From NCBI GenBank assembly GCA_030645365.1, contig JAUSMB010000025.1:1-33543 (forward strand): a stretch of 33,543 nucleotides of DNA. The letters are read 5' to 3'. Under the pieces are notes generated by a model. That model was not told the DNA's origin. It made no database searches and was given only the letters and a program-made list of their open reading frames with translations. The position numbers were made by a program, and so were the translations under genes. This DNA comes from Rugosibacter sp. (GTDB lineage: Bacteria > Pseudomonadota > Gammaproteobacteria > Burkholderiales > Rhodocyclaceae). Below, piece by piece: positions 21,702 to 32,985 of the stretch (its first letter is position 1; each line of letters starts with the position of its first letter).

Positions 21702-23030
21702 TTACCGGTCATCGGCAAACGGATTTTTAGAGCTTTTGTATTGAATTCGCAAGGGCGTGCCTTGCAGCTTGAACGCCTCAAGAAAGTAGCGCTCAAGAAA
21801 GCGCGTGTATGAGGCGGGGATGTGTTCGAGCATGTTGCCATGAATCACGATAATCGGCGGATTGCTGCCACCTTGATGCGCATAGCGCAGCTTGGGACGA
21901 AACAAACCATGCCGTGGCGGCGTCTGTTTTTCAACCGCCGAGATGAGTACCCGGGTGAGCTTGGGCGTCGCCATTTTCGCCATCGCCGCAGCATAGGCTT
22001 TATCGACAGAAGCTAAAACACCGCCTATGCCCTGCCCCTTGCTGGCAGAGATGTAATGCACATGCGCAAAGCCTAGAAAATTAAGCTTATGCTCAATGGA
22101 TTCCTTAACCCGTTCCCGGTGATAGGAATCAATCGCATCCCATTTGTTGACGGCCACCACCAGGGCGCGCCCGGCCTCTACGCAAAATCCGGCAATATGA
22201 GCATCTTGATCGGAGATATCCTGGCTGGCATCGACCATCAACACGACCACATTGGCTTCTTCAACCGCTTGCAGGGTTTTAATGACGGAAAACTTTTCAA
22301 TGGCTTCAAACACCCGCCCCTTGCGCCGTAATCCTGCGGTATCAATCAAGGTATAAGCCTTGCCATTGCGCTCAAAAGAAATTTCAATCGCATCGCGCGT
22401 AGTGCCCGGCATATCAAATGCGATGACACGCTCTTCGCCTAGCAAGGTATTGACCAGCGTGCTCTTCCCCACATTAGGCCGCCCAGCGATGGCGACTCGG
22501 GGGCCTGCCGCCGCAGAGTCGCCCGCATCAGTCTCGTCAGGAAAAGGGGCTAGCGCCAGCTCAACCAGCTCGCGCACACCATCGCCGTGCGCGGAAGAAA
22601 TCACGCAGGGCGCCCCGCAACCCAGCTCATAGAATTCAGCGCTAACAACGGCACGATCCATGCCCTCGCCTTTATTGACGGCCAGCAACACAGGCCGACC
22701 ACTGCGTCGCAGCAAATCCGCTATCACCATATCCTGTGGTGTAAGCCCCGCGCGCGCATCGACGACAAACAACAACATATCGGCTTCTGCAATCGCCGCT
22801 TCGGCCTGCCGCGCCATTTCGTGCACGATGCCTTCTTTGGCTTGCGGCTCAAACCCGCCGGTATCCACGACCAGATGAGGCTTGCTTCCTAAACGCCCGT
22901 GACCATAATGCCGATCCCGCGTCAGGCCCGGCTGGTCGGCAACCAAGGCATCGCGTGAACGCGTCAAGCGGTTGAAAAGCGTTGACTTGCCCACATTGGG
23001 TCGGCCAACAATAACCAGAGTAGGTTTCAT
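21702..23030 (-). CDS. der: Ribosome biogenesis GTPase Der (EngA)
   Basis: This essential 50S-assembly factor has two tandem GTPase domains. The first P-loop is GRPNVGKST at residues 9-17; the second, [19 protein letters not shown], begins near residue 181. NKWDAID and the switch regions of both domains are intact. A C-terminal KH-like domain ends [11 protein letters not shown]. Length is 442 residues, within the usual range. It starts 3 bases after the bamB stop, so the two genes are cotranscribed. Confidence 0.97.
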   Translation of the reverse strand: MKPTLVIVGRPNVGKSTLFNRLTRSRDALVADQPGLTRDRHYGHGRLGSKPHLVVDTGGFEPQAKEGIVHEMARQAEAAIAEADMLLFVVDARAGLTPQDMVIADLLRRSGRPVLLAVNKGEGMDRAVVSAEFYELGCGAPCVISSAHGDGVRELVELALAPFPDETDAGDSAAAGPRVAIAGRPNVGKSTLVNTLLGEERVIAFDMPGTTRDAIEISFERNGKAYTLIDTAGLRRKGRVFEAIEKFSVIKTLQAVEEANVVVLMVDASQDISDQDAHIAGFCVEAGRALVVAVNKWDAIDSYHRERVKESIEHKLNFLGFAHVHYISASKGQGIGGVLASVDKAYAAAMAKMATPKLTRVLISAVEKQTPPRHGLFRPKLRYAHQGGSNPPIIVIHGNMLEHIPASYTRFLERYFLEAFKLQGTPLRIQYKSSKNPFADDR

Positions 23031-23033
23031 CGA

Positions 23034-24239
23034 TTAACGTACCGCCATGGCATAAATACCCCCATTAATCGTTTGCACCACAAACCCGGTGGAATAACGC
23101 ACAGGATCCGTACGGATCGCGCTCCCATCTGTTTTTGTCCGGCCCACAAGGCTGCCGTTATCACTGCGCAATGCATGTACTAAACCCTGGCTATCGGCCA
23201 CAATAACGACCTCACCCAAGGCCAATGGCCGAGTAGGGCTGCGTGTCACCAGCTTGTCGAGCTGCCAGATACTCGCTCCGCTGTTTTTATCCAGCGCAGA
23301 CACCAAGCCTTTCGTGTCGGTGATGTACACCTGTTTGCTGTCCATATCCAAGCCCGCAATGGACGACATCTCACGCGACCACAAATTATTGCCGCTAATG
23401 GCGTCAAAGCAAGCGACCCGGCCCTGATAGGCAACCGCACACACCGCATTACCTTCCATCACGGGAGCGCTCATCACGTCCGTGATGCGCTCTAATTCAG
23501 TGGCCCCTTTCGGTGTTGCCACAGTGGCTTCCCATGCAGCAGCACCGTTGGTATTAGCCAGCGCCACGAGCTTGCCTCCTGGAAACCCAACATAGGTTAG
23601 CTTTCCCGTATTCAGCACACTGGCATATGAGCGCAATAACAGCGCAGGAATATTCCGCTGATACATCCAGCGGCGCTTGCCGTCGGTGGCCTCCAGGCCA
23701 ACCACGCGCGAGTCGCCGGAACGCACGATCACCAAGCCATCTGCCAATGAAGGCGGCGCTAACACTTCCGAGCTCACGCGAACTTTCCAGGCTTCCTTAC
23801 CTGAAACCGCATCAAACGCCAGCACCTCGCCTTTAGCCGTACCGACCACGACTAATTTCCCATCGGTGCCAACACCACCCGATATGGTCTGCCCTGTTGC
23901 CACGCGCCAAACTTGTTTGCCTTCATCAAACCGCGCCAGGCTGCCATCGGCAGCAGCGGCATAAACACTCCCCGCAACCACCGCCGGGGCCAAGCTATAG
24001 CTACTCGCATTGCCAATGTTTGCTTGCCAAAGGTTGCGCGGATCCGCCTTGAAATCAAGCGCAGGCAACTCTTTTAATTTCACTTTGGGGGCACTGCTAT
24101 CAAAGGGATTCAGCTTGTTCAGACTATCCAGCGAAACACAGCCACTCAACAAAAGCGTGACACCGAACCCCAATACGGGCCAGCGACTCAATGATCCAAT
24201 CTGCCCAACCCAACGCAAGGGCTTCAAGAGTGCCCTCAT
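23034..24239 (-). CDS. bamB: Outer membrane assembly lipoprotein BamB
   Basis: A 401-residue lipoprotein of the BAM complex, which inserts beta-barrel proteins in the outer membrane. A lipoprotein signal ends in LLLSGC with C34 as the modified residue. The rest repeats the WD-like/PQQ blade motif (for example AFDAVSGKEAWKV, ALDKNSGASIWQL), giving an eight-blade propeller. The ATG at 24239 overlaps the stop of the YfgM-like gene (TGATG); a TTG three bases upstream is less likely. Confidence 0.95.
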   Translation of the reverse strand: MRALLKPLRWVGQIGSLSRWPVLGFGVTLLLSGCVSLDSLNKLNPFDSSAPKVKLKELPALDFKADPRNLWQANIGNASSYSLAPAVVAGSVYAAAADGSLARFDEGKQVWRVATGQTISGGVGTDGKLVVVGTAKGEVLAFDAVSGKEAWKVRVSSEVLAPPSLADGLVIVRSGDSRVVGLEATDGKRRWMYQRNIPALLLRSYASVLNTGKLTYVGFPGGKLVALANTNGAAAWEATVATPKGATELERITDVMSAPVMEGNAVCAVAYQGRVACFDAISGNNLWSREMSSIAGLDMDSKQVYITDTKGLVSALDKNSGASIWQLDKLVTRSPTRPLALGEVVIVADSQGLVHALRSDNGSLVGRTKTDGSAIRTDPVRYSTGFVVQTINGGIYAMAVR

Positions 24240-24901
24240 CAAGAAACTCCCAGTGCATCACGTTTGGTTTGTACCAGCTCGCGATAAGCCTGATGCCGCA
24301 CAACCTCATCGGCTTTTGCTGCCGCATCGATTTTGGCTAGCGCATCGTCATACGCCTTGGCTGCCTCGGCAGATTTGCCTTGGGCAACATAGATATCGCC
24401 GCGAACATCCGCATAGCGCGCGGCGAAAGGCGCGGGCGGTTCAACAATCAGCTGTTTAAGCGCTTCATCGTAAGACTTTTCGTCGAGCAGAACCGTGGCC
24501 AACCGCAGGCGCGCCAGTGCACGCAGGCCGATGTCGTTTGCATGGTCGGCCGCCCAGGCCAGCTGTACCCGCGCATTTTTAGCATCGCCCTGATCGACCT
24601 GAATACGTGCCGCGATCAACGCACCCATGCCAGCATAGCTTGTGCCAGAGTATTTCTCGATCAACTCGCCCGCCAACTCTTTTACCCGCTTTGCATCTTT
24701 TTTCCCGGCTGCTTGCTGCAAGCCAGAATAAATCGCCGACGCTTTGGCAGATTGTTGGTGCTGCCACCACTGCCACCCTTGCCAAGCTGCTACCGCCAGC
24801 GCGAGCGCCACGACAATGCCAGTAATGCGGTTGCCGTATTGCTGCCACCAGGTTTTCAGTTCAGCGAGTTGCTCTTGCTCTTCAAGATCATAAGTTGCCA
24901 T
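24239..24901 (-). CDS. YfgM-like tetratricopeptide inner-membrane protein
   Basis: A 220-residue protein starting [20 protein letters not shown], the usual opening of the YfgM/TPR_21 family. One membrane segment (about 26-46) anchors a periplasmic helical-repeat domain. In E. coli YfgM binds SecYEG and the chaperone PpiD. The true start is the ATG at 24901, with GGAAA upstream; it overlaps the end of hisS by 14 bases. Longer frames from 25042 lie inside hisS and lack homology. Placement between hisS and bamB is the standard order. Confidence 0.92.
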   Translation of the reverse strand: MATYDLEEQEQLAELKTWWQQYGNRITGIVVALALAVAAWQGWQWWQHQQSAKASAIYSGLQQAAGKKDAKRVKELAGELIEKYSGTSYAGMGALIAARIQVDQGDAKNARVQLAWAADHANDIGLRALARLRLATVLLDEKSYDEALKQLIVEPPAPFAARYADVRGDIYVAQGKSAEAAKAYDDALAKIDAAAKADEVVRHQAYRELVQTKRDALGVS

Positions 24902-26240
24902 GATTGTTTTCCGTAAAATCGTCTTCCGTCGTAAAAAGAACTTCGCCGAGGTGATCGGCAAGTTCATCAAAATGCACACGTACTTGTGAAACGGGCGGCA
25001 AGGCAGAGGCCGCTGAAGAAACCATAGGTTCACGCGGTTCACGCAATTGTTTGACGCTCACGGCATTTGCCGCCGTCTCATCATCGCCGACTATTAGTGC
25101 TAACGGTGCGCCAGAAGCATCGGCTTTTTTCATTTGTGATTTAAAACTGCCCCCACCACAATGTAGCTGAATGGCATAGCCGCTACTGCGCAAGTGTTCG
25201 GCGATACGGAACGCAAATCGCCCAGCCGCCTCACCTTGATGCACCAGATAGGCGTCAGGCGCCGGCGTTTCATGCCGATGGCCCTGATCCTGCCACAACG
25301 CCAACAGGCGCTCAATGCCCATGGCAAACCCGCAGGCAGGTGTTGATTTGCCGCCGAGTTGTTCCAGCAAACCGTCATAGCGTCCGCCCGCACAGAGCGT
25401 ACCCTGCGCACCCAGCTCATCGGTAACCCACTCGAACACGGTGCCATTGTAATAATCTAGTCCGCGCACCAGGCGCGGGTTAATGCGGTAGGGAATGGCA
25501 ACATCTTTAAGCAGTTGCTGCACACCCTCAAAATGCTTGAGCGATGCTTCGCCGAGATAATCGAGCAATTGCGGTGCGCCACTCACCAAATCCTGCATTG
25601 CCGGATTTTTCGTATCCAGAATGCGCAGCGGGTTAGTGTGCAAGCGCCGCTGTGCGTCGGCATCCAGCAACGCTGCATGACCGGAAAAATAAGCAATCAG
25701 ATCGGCACGGTGCCGCGCACGCTCTTCGCTCTGCCCCAATGAGTTAATTTCCAGACGAATACCTTGCAAGCCAAGGTCATCCCACAACCTTGCGCACATC
25801 GCAATTTGCTCAGCGTCAATATCCGGGCCAGCAAACCCCATGGCTTCGACGCCTACTTGATGAAATTGGCGATAACGGCCTTTTTGCGGGCGCTCATGTC
25901 GAAACATGGGGCCCATGTACCACAAGCGTTTGGGGCCTTCGTACAACAAATTATGCTGTATCGCCGCCCGCACACAGGAGGCCGTGCCCTCGGGACGCAA
26001 CGTGAGTTGCTCGCCATTGAGTGCATCGACGAAGGAATACATTTCTTTTTCAACAATGTCAGTGACTTCGCCAATGGCACGATGAAACAACCCCGTCGGT
26101 TCGACCATCGGCATGCGAATGGGCCGGTAGCCATAGGCGCGCAGCCAGTCGCGTATGGTCTCTTCAAACTGCTCCCACAGCTCGGCGTCTGCGGGCAATA
26201 TATCGTTCATGCCACGAATGGCTTGCAGGGTCTGACTCAT
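24888..26240 (-). CDS. hisS: Histidyl-tRNA synthetase
   Basis: A 450-residue class II synthetase that charges tRNA-His. Motif 2 ([20 protein letters not shown]), the histidine-specific [15 protein letters not shown], and motif 3 ([10 protein letters not shown]) are present, followed by an anticodon-binding domain. A copy of the dispersed element (25069-25095) codes for [11 protein letters not shown] in that last domain. There is an extension of some 30 residues at the C-terminus that overlaps the next gene's start. It lies 9 bases after the ispG stop... in transcription order ispG comes first. Confidence 0.96.
   Translation of the reverse strand: MSQTLQAIRGMNDILPADAELWEQFEETIRDWLRAYGYRPIRMPMVEPTGLFHRAIGEVTDIVEKEMYSFVDALNGEQLTLRPEGTASCVRAAIQHNLLYEGPKRLWYMGPMFRHERPQKGRYRQFHQVGVEAMGFAGPDIDAEQIAMCARLWDDLGLQGIRLEINSLGQSEERARHRADLIAYFSGHAALLDADAQRRLHTNPLRILDTKNPAMQDLVSGAPQLLDYLGEASLKHFEGVQQLLKDVAIPYRINPRLVRGLDYYNGTVFEWVTDELGAQGTLCAGGRYDGLLEQLGGKSTPACGFAMGIERLLALWQDQGHRHETPAPDAYLVHQGEAAGRFAFRIAEHLRSSGYAIQLHCGGGSFKSQMKKADASGAPLALIVGDDETAANAVSVKQLREPREPMVSSAASALPPVSQVRVHFDELADHLGEVLFTTEDDFTENNHGNL
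25069..25095. repeat. Dispersed 24-bp element copy 7 (inside hisS)
   Basis: GCCG (25072-25075), TCTCATCATC, then GCCGACTATT. With the upstream CATTTGCC it matches the secF copy over about 33 bases with few mismatches. Confidence 0.5.
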
Positions 26241-26249
26241 CGTTCGATT

Positions 26250-27488
26250 TCAGATGCGCGGGGAATAGGTACGTGCAACATAATCATCAACCAGTTGCCG
26301 AAACTCAGCCGCGATATTTTCGCCGCGCAGCGTCACGACGCGCTCGCCATCGATATAGACGGGTGCTACGGGATCTTCGCCCGTACCGGGAAGGGAGATA
26401 CCGATATTGGCTTGTTTGCTCTCACCCGGGCCATTGACGACACAGCCCATCACTGCGAGCGTCATGTTTTCCACGCCGATACGCTGCATCTTCCAGTCCG
26501 GCATGCGTTCGCGCACATGGGTTTGGATGTCCTGCGCCAGCTCTTGAAATACCGTACTGGTGGTGCGTCCACATCCAGGGCAAGCTGCGACCAGAGGAGT
26601 GAAAGCACGCAGCCCCATGGTTTGCAGAATCTCCTGAGCAACGATTACTTCGCGCGTGCGGTCGCCATTGGGTTCAGGCGTTAGCGAAACGCGCAGCGTG
26701 TCACCTATGCCTTCTTGCAATAACACGGCTAATGCAGCAGTCGAAGCTACAATGCCTTTGCTGCCCATGCCCGCTTCGGTCAACCCCAGGTGCAGCGGGT
26801 AATCGCACTGCCTGGCCAAGTCGCGATAAACGGCAATCAAGTCTTGCACGCCAGAAACTTTGCACGACAAAATGATATGGTCGCCCGCCAGTCCTAGGGA
26901 TTCCGCTTGGACAGCGGATTCCAGAGCAGAAGCTACCATCGCTTCACGCATGATTTCAACGGCATTTTTAGGTTCAGCGCGGCGCGCATTTTCGTCCATG
27001 ATGCGAGCAAGCAGTGCTTGATCCAGGCTCCCCCAATTCACACCAATGCGAATGGGTTTATCAAAGCGGCAGGCAATCTCGATCAACTGAGCAAACTGTT
27101 CATCACGCTTCACCCCTTTGCCTACATTACCCGGATTAATGCGCAACTTTGCCAGACTTTCTGCACAGGCCGGATATTCCGTAAGCAACTTATGCCCGTT
27201 GAAATGAAAATCGCCAATCAAAGGCACATCCACATTCAGTTGCGCAAGCCGTTCGCGAATTTTCGGTACGGCCGCAGCTGCCTCGCGCGTATTCACCGTA
27301 ATGCGCACCAGCTCAGAACCAGCACGCGCGAGCTGCGCCACCTGCATCGCGGTTGCGAATACATCTTGGGTATCGGTATTGGTCATCGATTGAACGACAA
27401 TCGGCGCCGTACCACCAACGCCGACTTTTCCAACGCGGACATGCCGAGACATGCGTCGCGGAAAATGAAGTGGTTGTGCTGCGCTCAT
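26250..27488 (-). CDS. ispG: 4-hydroxy-3-methylbut-2-enyl diphosphate synthase (IspG/GcpE)
   Basis: This iron-sulfur enzyme makes HMBPP in the non-mevalonate isoprenoid pathway. The 412-residue protein has [15 protein letters not shown] near the start, and the [4Fe-4S] ligands in CPGCGRTT and in [11 protein letters not shown]. The ATG overlaps the rodZ stop as ATGA. Its N-terminus ([14 protein letters not shown]) is encoded by a copy of the dispersed element (27404-27429), at a site where IspG proteins normally have a related glycine-rich motif. Confidence 0.96.
   Translation of the reverse strand: MSAAQPLHFPRRMSRHVRVGKVGVGGTAPIVVQSMTNTDTQDVFATAMQVAQLARAGSELVRITVNTREAAAAVPKIRERLAQLNVDVPLIGDFHFNGHKLLTEYPACAESLAKLRINPGNVGKGVKRDEQFAQLIEIACRFDKPIRIGVNWGSLDQALLARIMDENARRAEPKNAVEIMREAMVASALESAVQAESLGLAGDHIILSCKVSGVQDLIAVYRDLARQCDYPLHLGLTEAGMGSKGIVASTAALAVLLQEGIGDTLRVSLTPEPNGDRTREVIVAQEILQTMGLRAFTPLVAACPGCGRTTSTVFQELAQDIQTHVRERMPDWKMQRIGVENMTLAVMGCVVNGPGESKQANIGISLPGTGEDPVAPVYIDGERVVTLRGENIAAEFRQLVDDYVARTYSPRI
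27404..27429. repeat. Dispersed 24-bp element copy 8 (inside ispG)
   Basis: GCCG (27406-27409), TACCACCAAC, then GCCGACTTTT (27420-27429). Antisense to ispG, encoding GKVGVGGTA. Confidence 0.55.
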
Positions 27489-28420
27489 TCGACGGTCAGT
27501 CTCGCCACACCAGCACGGGTAAAAGGCTGCAAATCAATACTGCGCTCACCAGAAAACACACGCACGGCAGAAGCCTTGCCCACCCACAGTTGAAATGGCG
27601 GCTTACCCTCGACTTTTTGAGTCACGCCTGCGGAAAATTCCCCGCTTAAAACCACCTTCTGCGTGGCATCGCGAACCTCAATCCATGACGAACCATCAAA
27701 CGTCACACTTAAAGCGGGCACTGGAGGTAAAACTGCGACGACAGTTGGCTTCCCTGCCATCTCAGCGGGAATGTCTTTCGCCAAGGCTGGCAAAACAGCA
27801 CTTGTGGCGGGAACGCCCACCACCGCTAGCGCAGAATCAGCTAGCGGCACGAGTGTCGCTGGCTCAACAGACGGCCCTGCAGCGACAGCCGGAGGGCTAT
27901 CGGTTGGTATGGTCGGCGGAACTTGGCCAGGCTGATTATTTTGTAGCGAATTCAGCGCTAACGGCATTGGTTGTGGTGCTTGCTGTATCACATAACCATA
28001 GACAGTCAACATCAAGATAATCGCAACACATGCCACGAAAAAATAGGTCACCGCACGCCGTAGCGCACTTATCCCGGGCTTGGCCTCTCCCATATTGGTC
28101 GGCCGACGAACCTCCGGCAAAGATAGCGGCGCGACCGAATCAAGTGCGTCCAGCAAAGGCGTAGCATCCAGTTGAAGGTATTTGGCATAACTCCGCACAA
28201 AACCTCGTACCGTAGTCATGCCCGGCAAGCTGGCATAGTCATCCCGTTCCAATGCATCAACCTGCCGCACAGCAAAGCGCGTCGCCTGAGCAACAGCCTC
28301 CATCGTTAAACCACGGCTTTCTCGTTCCGCACGCAATACAGAACCCGGCAACCGCCCTCCTGTGGAAACATCTGCAGTGGAAATATCAGTCAATGGCGGC
28401 TGCGGCAAACTTTCACTCAT
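27485..28420 (-). CDS. rodZ: Cytoskeleton protein RodZ
   Basis: It links the MreB cytoskeleton to the membrane and keeps rod shape. The 311-residue protein has an N-terminal helix-turn-helix domain (about residues 25-85; [20 protein letters not shown] and [14 protein letters not shown]), a single membrane segment (about 123-145), a Pro/Ala-rich periplasmic linker, and a C-terminal beta domain (DUF4115; [20 protein letters not shown]). Its ATG overlaps the pilW stop (ATGA). Confidence 0.93.
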   Translation of the reverse strand: MSESLPQPPLTDISTADVSTGGRLPGSVLRAERESRGLTMEAVAQATRFAVRQVDALERDDYASLPGMTTVRGFVRSYAKYLQLDATPLLDALDSVAPLSLPEVRRPTNMGEAKPGISALRRAVTYFFVACVAIILMLTVYGYVIQQAPQPMPLALNSLQNNQPGQVPPTIPTDSPPAVAAGPSVEPATLVPLADSALAVVGVPATSAVLPALAKDIPAEMAGKPTVVAVLPPVPALSVTFDGSSWIEVRDATQKVVLSGEFSAGVTQKVEGKPPFQLWVGKASAVRVFSGERSIDLQPFTRAGVARLTVE

Positions 28421-29229
28421 TCGTACACCCCTTGGGCAAGCAGTCGCTGCTCAGGAGAGTTTGCAAAACGTTTACGCAGCTGCCCTGCGAGACGGGCTTC
28501 CGCTTCTCGATTGCCTAATTTTCGCTCAATACGCAAAGATAACCACGTGAGCTCTGCGTTCAGCTCATGAATCCTTTCAATCTCGGACATCCACCGCTTA
28601 GCCTCAGCATATTGCCCTTGTCGATAAGACAAGTTACTTAACCAAAACATGGCCTGAGTATTGTCCGGTGCCAAGCGTAACGCCTCGAACAAATAACCTT
28701 CAGCGGCCTTATCATCTTTGAGCTGAATCGCACAGATACCCGCATTGGTATTCGGTTTGGTCGGCGTGGAGTAAAGCGGGTTTCTGGCTGAAGCCGCAAA
28801 ATAAGCCATCGCTTCTTTCGCTCGACCGTTCTGGCACAAAAACCAGCCAAAATTATTATTTATTTCAGGGTCGCCTGGTGCCAAACGCAGTGCTTTTACG
28901 AAGTTTTCTTCTGCCAGGCGCGGCTCGTTGAGCGCCATGTGAGTGAGGCCAAGCAAGTTGTAAGCGGGGGCATAGCTCGGGTCCGCAGAGAGCGCGATGC
29001 GCGCTTCTTCCAGTGCAACCGCTGCACGGCCATCAAACAAATAAAGCGAGCCAAGCTCAGTATGTACTTTAGCGCGCTGTTGGATTTCATTTCTTGGGGT
29101 ACGCTCGGACATTGCTTGCTCAGCGCCTTCGCCCATTGCCGCCGGACTTGTCCCTGTTGCAGTGCACCCAGCAATCATGATGAGAGATCCCAACAGTGCG
29201 CCCAACAATAAATGCTTTAACCCGTTCAT
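28417..29229 (-). CDS. pilW: Type IV pilus biogenesis lipoprotein PilW/PilF
   Basis: A 270-residue pilotin needed for outer-membrane secretin assembly and pilus stability. The lipoprotein signal ends in MIAGC with C22 as the modified residue. A row of tetratricopeptide repeats follows, with motifs such as [17 protein letters not shown] and [18 protein letters not shown], the latter highly typical of the family. No other pilus gene is in the window, but the position between rlmN and rodZ is conserved. The start overlaps the rlmN stop (ATGA). Confidence 0.93.
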   Translation of the reverse strand: MNGLKHLLLGALLGSLIMIAGCTATGTSPAAMGEGAEQAMSERTPRNEIQQRAKVHTELGSLYLFDGRAAVALEEARIALSADPSYAPAYNLLGLTHMALNEPRLAEENFVKALRLAPGDPEINNNFGWFLCQNGRAKEAMAYFAASARNPLYSTPTKPNTNAGICAIQLKDDKAAEGYLFEALRLAPDNTQAMFWLSNLSYRQGQYAEAKRWMSEIERIHELNAELTWLSLRIERKLGNREAEARLAGQLRKRFANSPEQRLLAQGVYE

Positions 29230-30338
29230 TGAATTATCTCCGTTTTTGGAAAAACACTCGCCGGGATTATTGCGGGGCGCAGTGTGCGCTTTGATTTATC
29301 CAGCACCTTGCCAGCCAGCTGACCGCATGCTGCATCAATATCATCGCCTCGCGTTCTGCGCGTTGTAGTCACCAAACCCCCTTCGCTTAGCAGAGAAGAA
29401 AAGCGGCGTACTCGGTCAACCGATGAGCGGCGAAAACCGGAGTTCGGAAAAGGATTAAATGGAATCAGATTGAATTTACAAGGCACGTCACGCACTAAAT
29501 GCAACAAGGCGCGCGCATCCTCATCGCGATCATTGACGCCATCCAGCATGACATATTCAAAGGTTATAAAGTCACGCGGGGCATACTGCAAATAGCGTCG
29601 GCATGCGGCTAGCAATTCAGCCAATGGATACTTGCGATTGATAGGTACCAACTTGTCACGCAAACCATCTGTTGGCGCGTGCAAAGAAACCGCCAAGGCG
29701 ACAGGGCATGCCTGAGCCAGACGATCTATTGCCGGAACAATGCCTGAGGTGGAAACAGTAACCCGTCGCCGCGATAGGCCATAGGCGTTGTCATCCAGCA
29801 TGAGCTGCAAGGCAGGAATGAGGTTTTCAAAATTAGTCAAAGGCTCACCCATACCCATCATCACAATATTGCTGATGACGCGGTCTCCCGCAGGATCATG
29901 TCCCAAGGCCCGGTTTGCCTGCCATACCTGACCGATAATTTCAGCTGTCGTTAAATTTCGGTTAAATCCCTGCCGTCCGGTAGAACAAAATACACAGGCA
30001 AGCGCACAACCGGCTTGCGATGAAACACACAACGTACCTCGTTGGCCTTCTGGAATGAAAACTGTTTCCACCGCATTGCCATTACCCACATCGAACAAGA
30101 ACTTGCGCGTTCCATCGTCAGATAATTGATCGCTAATAATCGGCGGTGGCATGACGGTAGCACGGGCCAGCAATTTCTCACGGAGCGATTTTGCAAGATC
30201 GCTCATCTTGTTAAAATCACCCTCCCCAAAGTGATGCATCCAGCGCAAAACTTGACGGGCACGAAAAGGTTTCTCATCTTGCTGAGAAAACCATGCCGTC
30301 ATACTTTCCGCATCGAAATCGAGGAGGTTAACTGCCAT
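29226..30338 (-). CDS. rlmN: Dual-specificity 23S rRNA/tRNA adenine-C2 methyltransferase
   Basis: A radical-SAM enzyme that methylates C2 of A2503 in 23S rRNA and A37 in some tRNAs. The 370-residue protein has the C-x3-C-x2-C cluster at C111, C115 and C118 ([11 protein letters not shown]). The conserved [13 protein letters not shown] and [15 protein letters not shown] are also present. A catalytic cysteine is expected near the C-terminus, in [18 protein letters not shown]. It starts 6 bases after the ndk stop. Confidence 0.96.
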   Translation of the reverse strand: MAVNLLDFDAESMTAWFSQQDEKPFRARQVLRWMHHFGEGDFNKMSDLAKSLREKLLARATVMPPPIISDQLSDDGTRKFLFDVGNGNAVETVFIPEGQRGTLCVSSQAGCALACVFCSTGRQGFNRNLTTAEIIGQVWQANRALGHDPAGDRVISNIVMMGMGEPLTNFENLIPALQLMLDDNAYGLSRRRVTVSTSGIVPAIDRLAQACPVALAVSLHAPTDGLRDKLVPINRKYPLAELLAACRRYLQYAPRDFITFEYVMLDGVNDRDEDARALLHLVRDVPCKFNLIPFNPFPNSGFRRSSVDRVRRFSSLLSEGGLVTTTRRTRGDDIDAACGQLAGKVLDKSKRTLRPAIIPASVFPKTEIIQ

Positions 30339-30344
30339 GGCAAA

Positions 30345-30770
30345 TTAGCGTGAATAAACGCCCATCGCAGAGAAGAAATAGGCAATTTCAACAGCAGCTG
30401 TTTCAGCCGCATCCGAACCATGCACCGCATTGGCATCAATGCTGTCAGCAAAATCGGCGCGAATGGTGCCGGGCTCAGCCTTTTTGGGATCCGTAGCACC
30501 CATCAACTGCCGATGATTGAGTACAGCGTTCTCACCTTCGAGTGCCTGTACCATGACAGGACCAGAAATCATGAATGAAACGAGATCATTAAAAAACGGG
30601 CGCGCTTTATGAACGGCATAAAAGCCTTCCGCTTCTTGGCGTGACAAGTGATGCATACGAGCAGCAATGACCTTCAGCCCGTTCTTTTCAAACCGGGAAT
30701 AAATCTCGCCGATTACATTCTTGGCTACTGCATCAGGTTTGATAATTGAAAGGGTACGCTCTACAGCCAT
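30345..30770 (-). CDS. ndk: Nucleoside diphosphate kinase
   Basis: It equalises nucleoside triphosphate pools by transferring phosphate through a histidine. The 141-residue protein begins [15 protein letters not shown] and carries the active site [10 protein letters not shown] with H117. GGAGA about 7 bases before the ATG at 30770 decides the start; a longer frame from 30803 has no homology in its first 11 residues. The 97-bp spacer upstream is AT-rich (TAAAATAAT near 30818-30826) and probably contains the promoter of the ndk-to-purA block, though no clean -35 is visible. Confidence 0.97.
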   Translation of the reverse strand: MAVERTLSIIKPDAVAKNVIGEIYSRFEKNGLKVIAARMHHLSRQEAEGFYAVHKARPFFNDLVSFMISGPVMVQALEGENAVLNHRQLMGATDPKKAEPGTIRADFADSIDANAVHGSDAAETAAVEIAYFFSAMGVYSR

Positions 30771-30867
30771 AACATTCTCCAGTGGTGGGTGATTAACAAT
30801 CAATAACGTATTATTTTATCGCATATTTTCTGGCATTCCCGCAGCTTTCGAGTGCCTTTTGCTGTGT

Positions 30868-31836
30868 TTAGACTTTCTTTGCAAAATGAAGCTCGCCTGC
30901 CACAACCCAGAGTCGATAAGTTGGCGTTTCCATGCTCGGATGCCGATCATTCGATGCCGTTCGGACTTGCCGAACAAACTCGTTGAGCCGCCTCTCATCA
31001 GGCAATTGAACTTTATTACCACTTAACAGCGAACGCATTAGGTTCCTCGCTCGAATTTCTGTCAATTCACGCAATAAACTTGTTTCGAGAGGAAACAAAA
31101 ATTGATCTTTTTTTAAATCCATCAAAGCCAGATCATCCAATAAAACCTGGGCATCTGAAAATCGTTTTGCAGCAATAGACAGCTGCTCCACTGCTTTGGG
31201 AAAACGTGCCTTGAGAATAGGCACAACCTCGTGGCGTAAATAATTGCGCGTGAAGTAGCGATCTTTATTGCTCTCGTCCTCCACCCATTCCAATTGATGC
31301 TCTGCTGCATACTCATGCAGGGATTCTTTCGGTAGGTCGAGAAATGGGCGAAGTACGCACCCACGCAGCACGGGAATACCTCCAGCCCCTCTCAAGCCAG
31401 ACCCACGTAACAAATTATGCAGAACAGTTTCCGCCTGATCATCTGCATGATGCGCCATACAGATCCGCCCTGAGGAATGCGCCAACAAGGCATCAAGCCG
31501 TATTTTTCTTGCAGCTGCCTCAATTCCTTCGCCAAGCTCAGGGTTAACGAAGACATTAATAACAGACAAATCAATACCTAGCCGAGCACAGGTTTGCACG
31601 CAGTGACCAGACCACTTGTCTGCATTTTCGCTTAGCCCATGGTGCACATGAACTGCGGTGAGATGCAAATCCAGCAAAGGTGCAACGCTCTTCAATGCGA
31701 AAAGCAAAACCGTTGAATCCAAACCACCCGAATAAGCAACAGTTAAAGCCTGGCCTTTTAGATCATGACGAATCAGAATACTCGTCAGGGTAGCTTCGAC
31801 TCTCTTATTGACCGGCTTGTTCCTTGAATCGACCAT
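30868..31836 (-). CDS. tilS: tRNA(Ile)-lysidine synthase, lacking the C-terminal domain
   Basis: It modifies C34 of the AUA-reading tRNA-Ile to lysidine, an essential step. The PP-loop SGGLDS is at residues 36-41, with [12 protein letters not shown] and [21 protein letters not shown] following. [21 protein letters not shown] marks the middle domain. The protein is 322 residues, about 100 fewer than the E. coli enzyme, and ends at [16 protein letters not shown] where other homologues continue into the C-terminal domain. Short TilS forms are known (Aquifex), so it may still work. The ATG overlaps the end of accA by 32 bases. Confidence 0.92.
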   Translation of the reverse strand: MVDSRNKPVNKRVEATLTSILIRHDLKGQALTVAYSGGLDSTVLLFALKSVAPLLDLHLTAVHVHHGLSENADKWSGHCVQTCARLGIDLSVINVFVNPELGEGIEAAARKIRLDALLAHSSGRICMAHHADDQAETVLHNLLRGSGLRGAGGIPVLRGCVLRPFLDLPKESLHEYAAEHQLEWVEDESNKDRYFTRNYLRHEVVPILKARFPKAVEQLSIAAKRFSDAQVLLDDLALMDLKKDQFLFPLETSLLRELTEIRARNLMRSLLSGNKVQLPDERRLNEFVRQVRTASNDRHPSMETPTYRLWVVAGELHFAKKV

Positions 31837-32773
31837 AGCTCATCAGCCGCTCGAAGCGCCTTTCGACAAGCTCCGGAATAGATAATTTTGACAAGTGACT
31901 TAATTCCTCCTCTAGGCTTGTTTTCAGCGCTTTCGAGGCATCTTCATGATCGCGATGTGCCCCACCCAGTGGTTCATTTATGATTCGATCAATCAGCCCT
32001 AGTGCCTTCAACCGTTGTGCAGTTATTCCCATGGCATCTGCTGCATCACCGGCACGATCTGCGCTTTTCCAAAGAATAGAGGCACAACCTTCTGGGGAAA
32101 TTACAGCATAAGTTGAGTATTGCAGCATCATCACCGTATCTGCCACAGCAATAGCTAACGCCCCACCGGAACCCCCTTCACCAATAACTGTCGCGATAAT
32201 TGGCACTTTAAGCTCAGCCATTACCAATAGATTTCGGCCAATAGCTTCCGACTGCCCTCGTTCTTCGGCACTAATTCCAGGATACGCTCCCGGAGTATCA
32301 ATAAATGAAAAAATAGGTAACTGGTATTTTTCAGCCATGCGCATTAATCGCAACGCTTTACGATAGCCCTCCGGACGAGGCATGCCAAAGTTACGTGTGA
32401 TTTTTTCTTTGGTATCCCTACCTTTTTGGTGACCAATAACCATACAGGACTGGCCATTAAATCTGGCCATACCACCCACAATGGCAGCATCTTCGGCCGA
32501 GCTGCGATCACCATGCAACTCCTCAAAATCAGTAAATATACTGCTCACATAATCAAGGGTATACGGGCGATTAGGGTGGCGAGCAACCAGGGCGCACTGC
32601 CACGGCGTTAACTTCGCATAAATATCTTTGGTTAGCTTTTTACTTTTAGTCTCAACTCTAGAGATTTCTTCGGAAATGTCTACCGCTGAATCATCTTGAA
32701 CAAAACGTAATTGCTCAATTTTTGATTCAACTTCGGCAATAGGCTGCTCAAACTCAAGGAAAGAAATCTTCAT
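31805..32773 (-). CDS. accA: Acetyl-CoA carboxylase carboxyltransferase subunit alpha
   Basis: With AccD it moves CO2 from biotin on AccB to acetyl-CoA, giving malonyl-CoA for fatty acid synthesis. The 322-residue length is standard. [20 protein letters not shown] at the start, the [20 protein letters not shown] stretch and [17 protein letters not shown] core are intact. It lies directly downstream of the rrn terminator, in the same orientation. A TAAAAT at 32780-32785 ends only 6 bases before the ATG; if used as a -10 the mRNA would be almost leaderless. Confidence 0.97.
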   Translation of the reverse strand: MKISFLEFEQPIAEVESKIEQLRFVQDDSAVDISEEISRVETKSKKLTKDIYAKLTPWQCALVARHPNRPYTLDYVSSIFTDFEELHGDRSSAEDAAIVGGMARFNGQSCMVIGHQKGRDTKEKITRNFGMPRPEGYRKALRLMRMAEKYQLPIFSFIDTPGAYPGISAEERGQSEAIGRNLLVMAELKVPIIATVIGEGGSGGALAIAVADTVMMLQYSTYAVISPEGCASILWKSADRAGDAADAMGITAQRLKALGLIDRIINEPLGGAHRDHEDASKALKTSLEEELSHLSKLSIPELVERRFERLMSYGRFKEQAGQ

Positions 32774-32822
32774 TGCACAATTTTACCATTAACAGAAACT
32801 ACGCAAGGCGACCGACTGACAT

Positions 32823-32860
32823 AAAAAAACCCCCACAAGCGATGAGCTTGAGGGGGTTTT
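32823..32860 (-). terminator. rRNA operon terminator
   Basis: On the minus strand the stem reads AAAACCCCC, T, CAAGC, a 5-base loop, GCTTG, T, GGGGGTTTT, with one T-T mismatch and a 7-T tail. It lies 10 bases after the 5S gene and closes the rrn operon ahead of accA. Confidence 0.93.
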
Positions 32861-32870
32861 ACAAGGGGAG

Positions 32871-32985
32871 TCTGGCGTTGACCTACTTTCTCGCACGGTG
32901 AAGTGCAATATCATTGGCGCAGAGGCGTTTCACGGTCCTGTTCGGGAAGGGAAGGGGTGGTTCCACCTCGCTATGGACACCAGAC
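32871..32985 (-). rRNA. rrf: 5S ribosomal RNA
   Basis: 115 bases on the minus strand. The ends GTCTGGTGTC and AACGCCAGAC pair to form helix I. The conserved CCGAACAGG loop, GTGAAACGCC, and GCGAGAAAGTAGG segments are present. The terminator follows directly. Confidence 0.95.

Noticed and set aside
25764-26684. A 306-codon plus-strand open frame
   Set aside because: It is fully antisense to hisS and the end of ispG, which carry all family motifs; the frame shows no recognisable domain.
26907-27593. A 228-codon plus-strand open frame
   Set aside because: Antisense to ispG and the end of rodZ; no recognisable domain and explained by codon bias of the real genes.
30868-31836. tilS as a pseudogene
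   Set aside because: The catalytic PP-loop and middle domain are intact and the gene is essential in most bacteria, so a shortened working enzyme is more likely.
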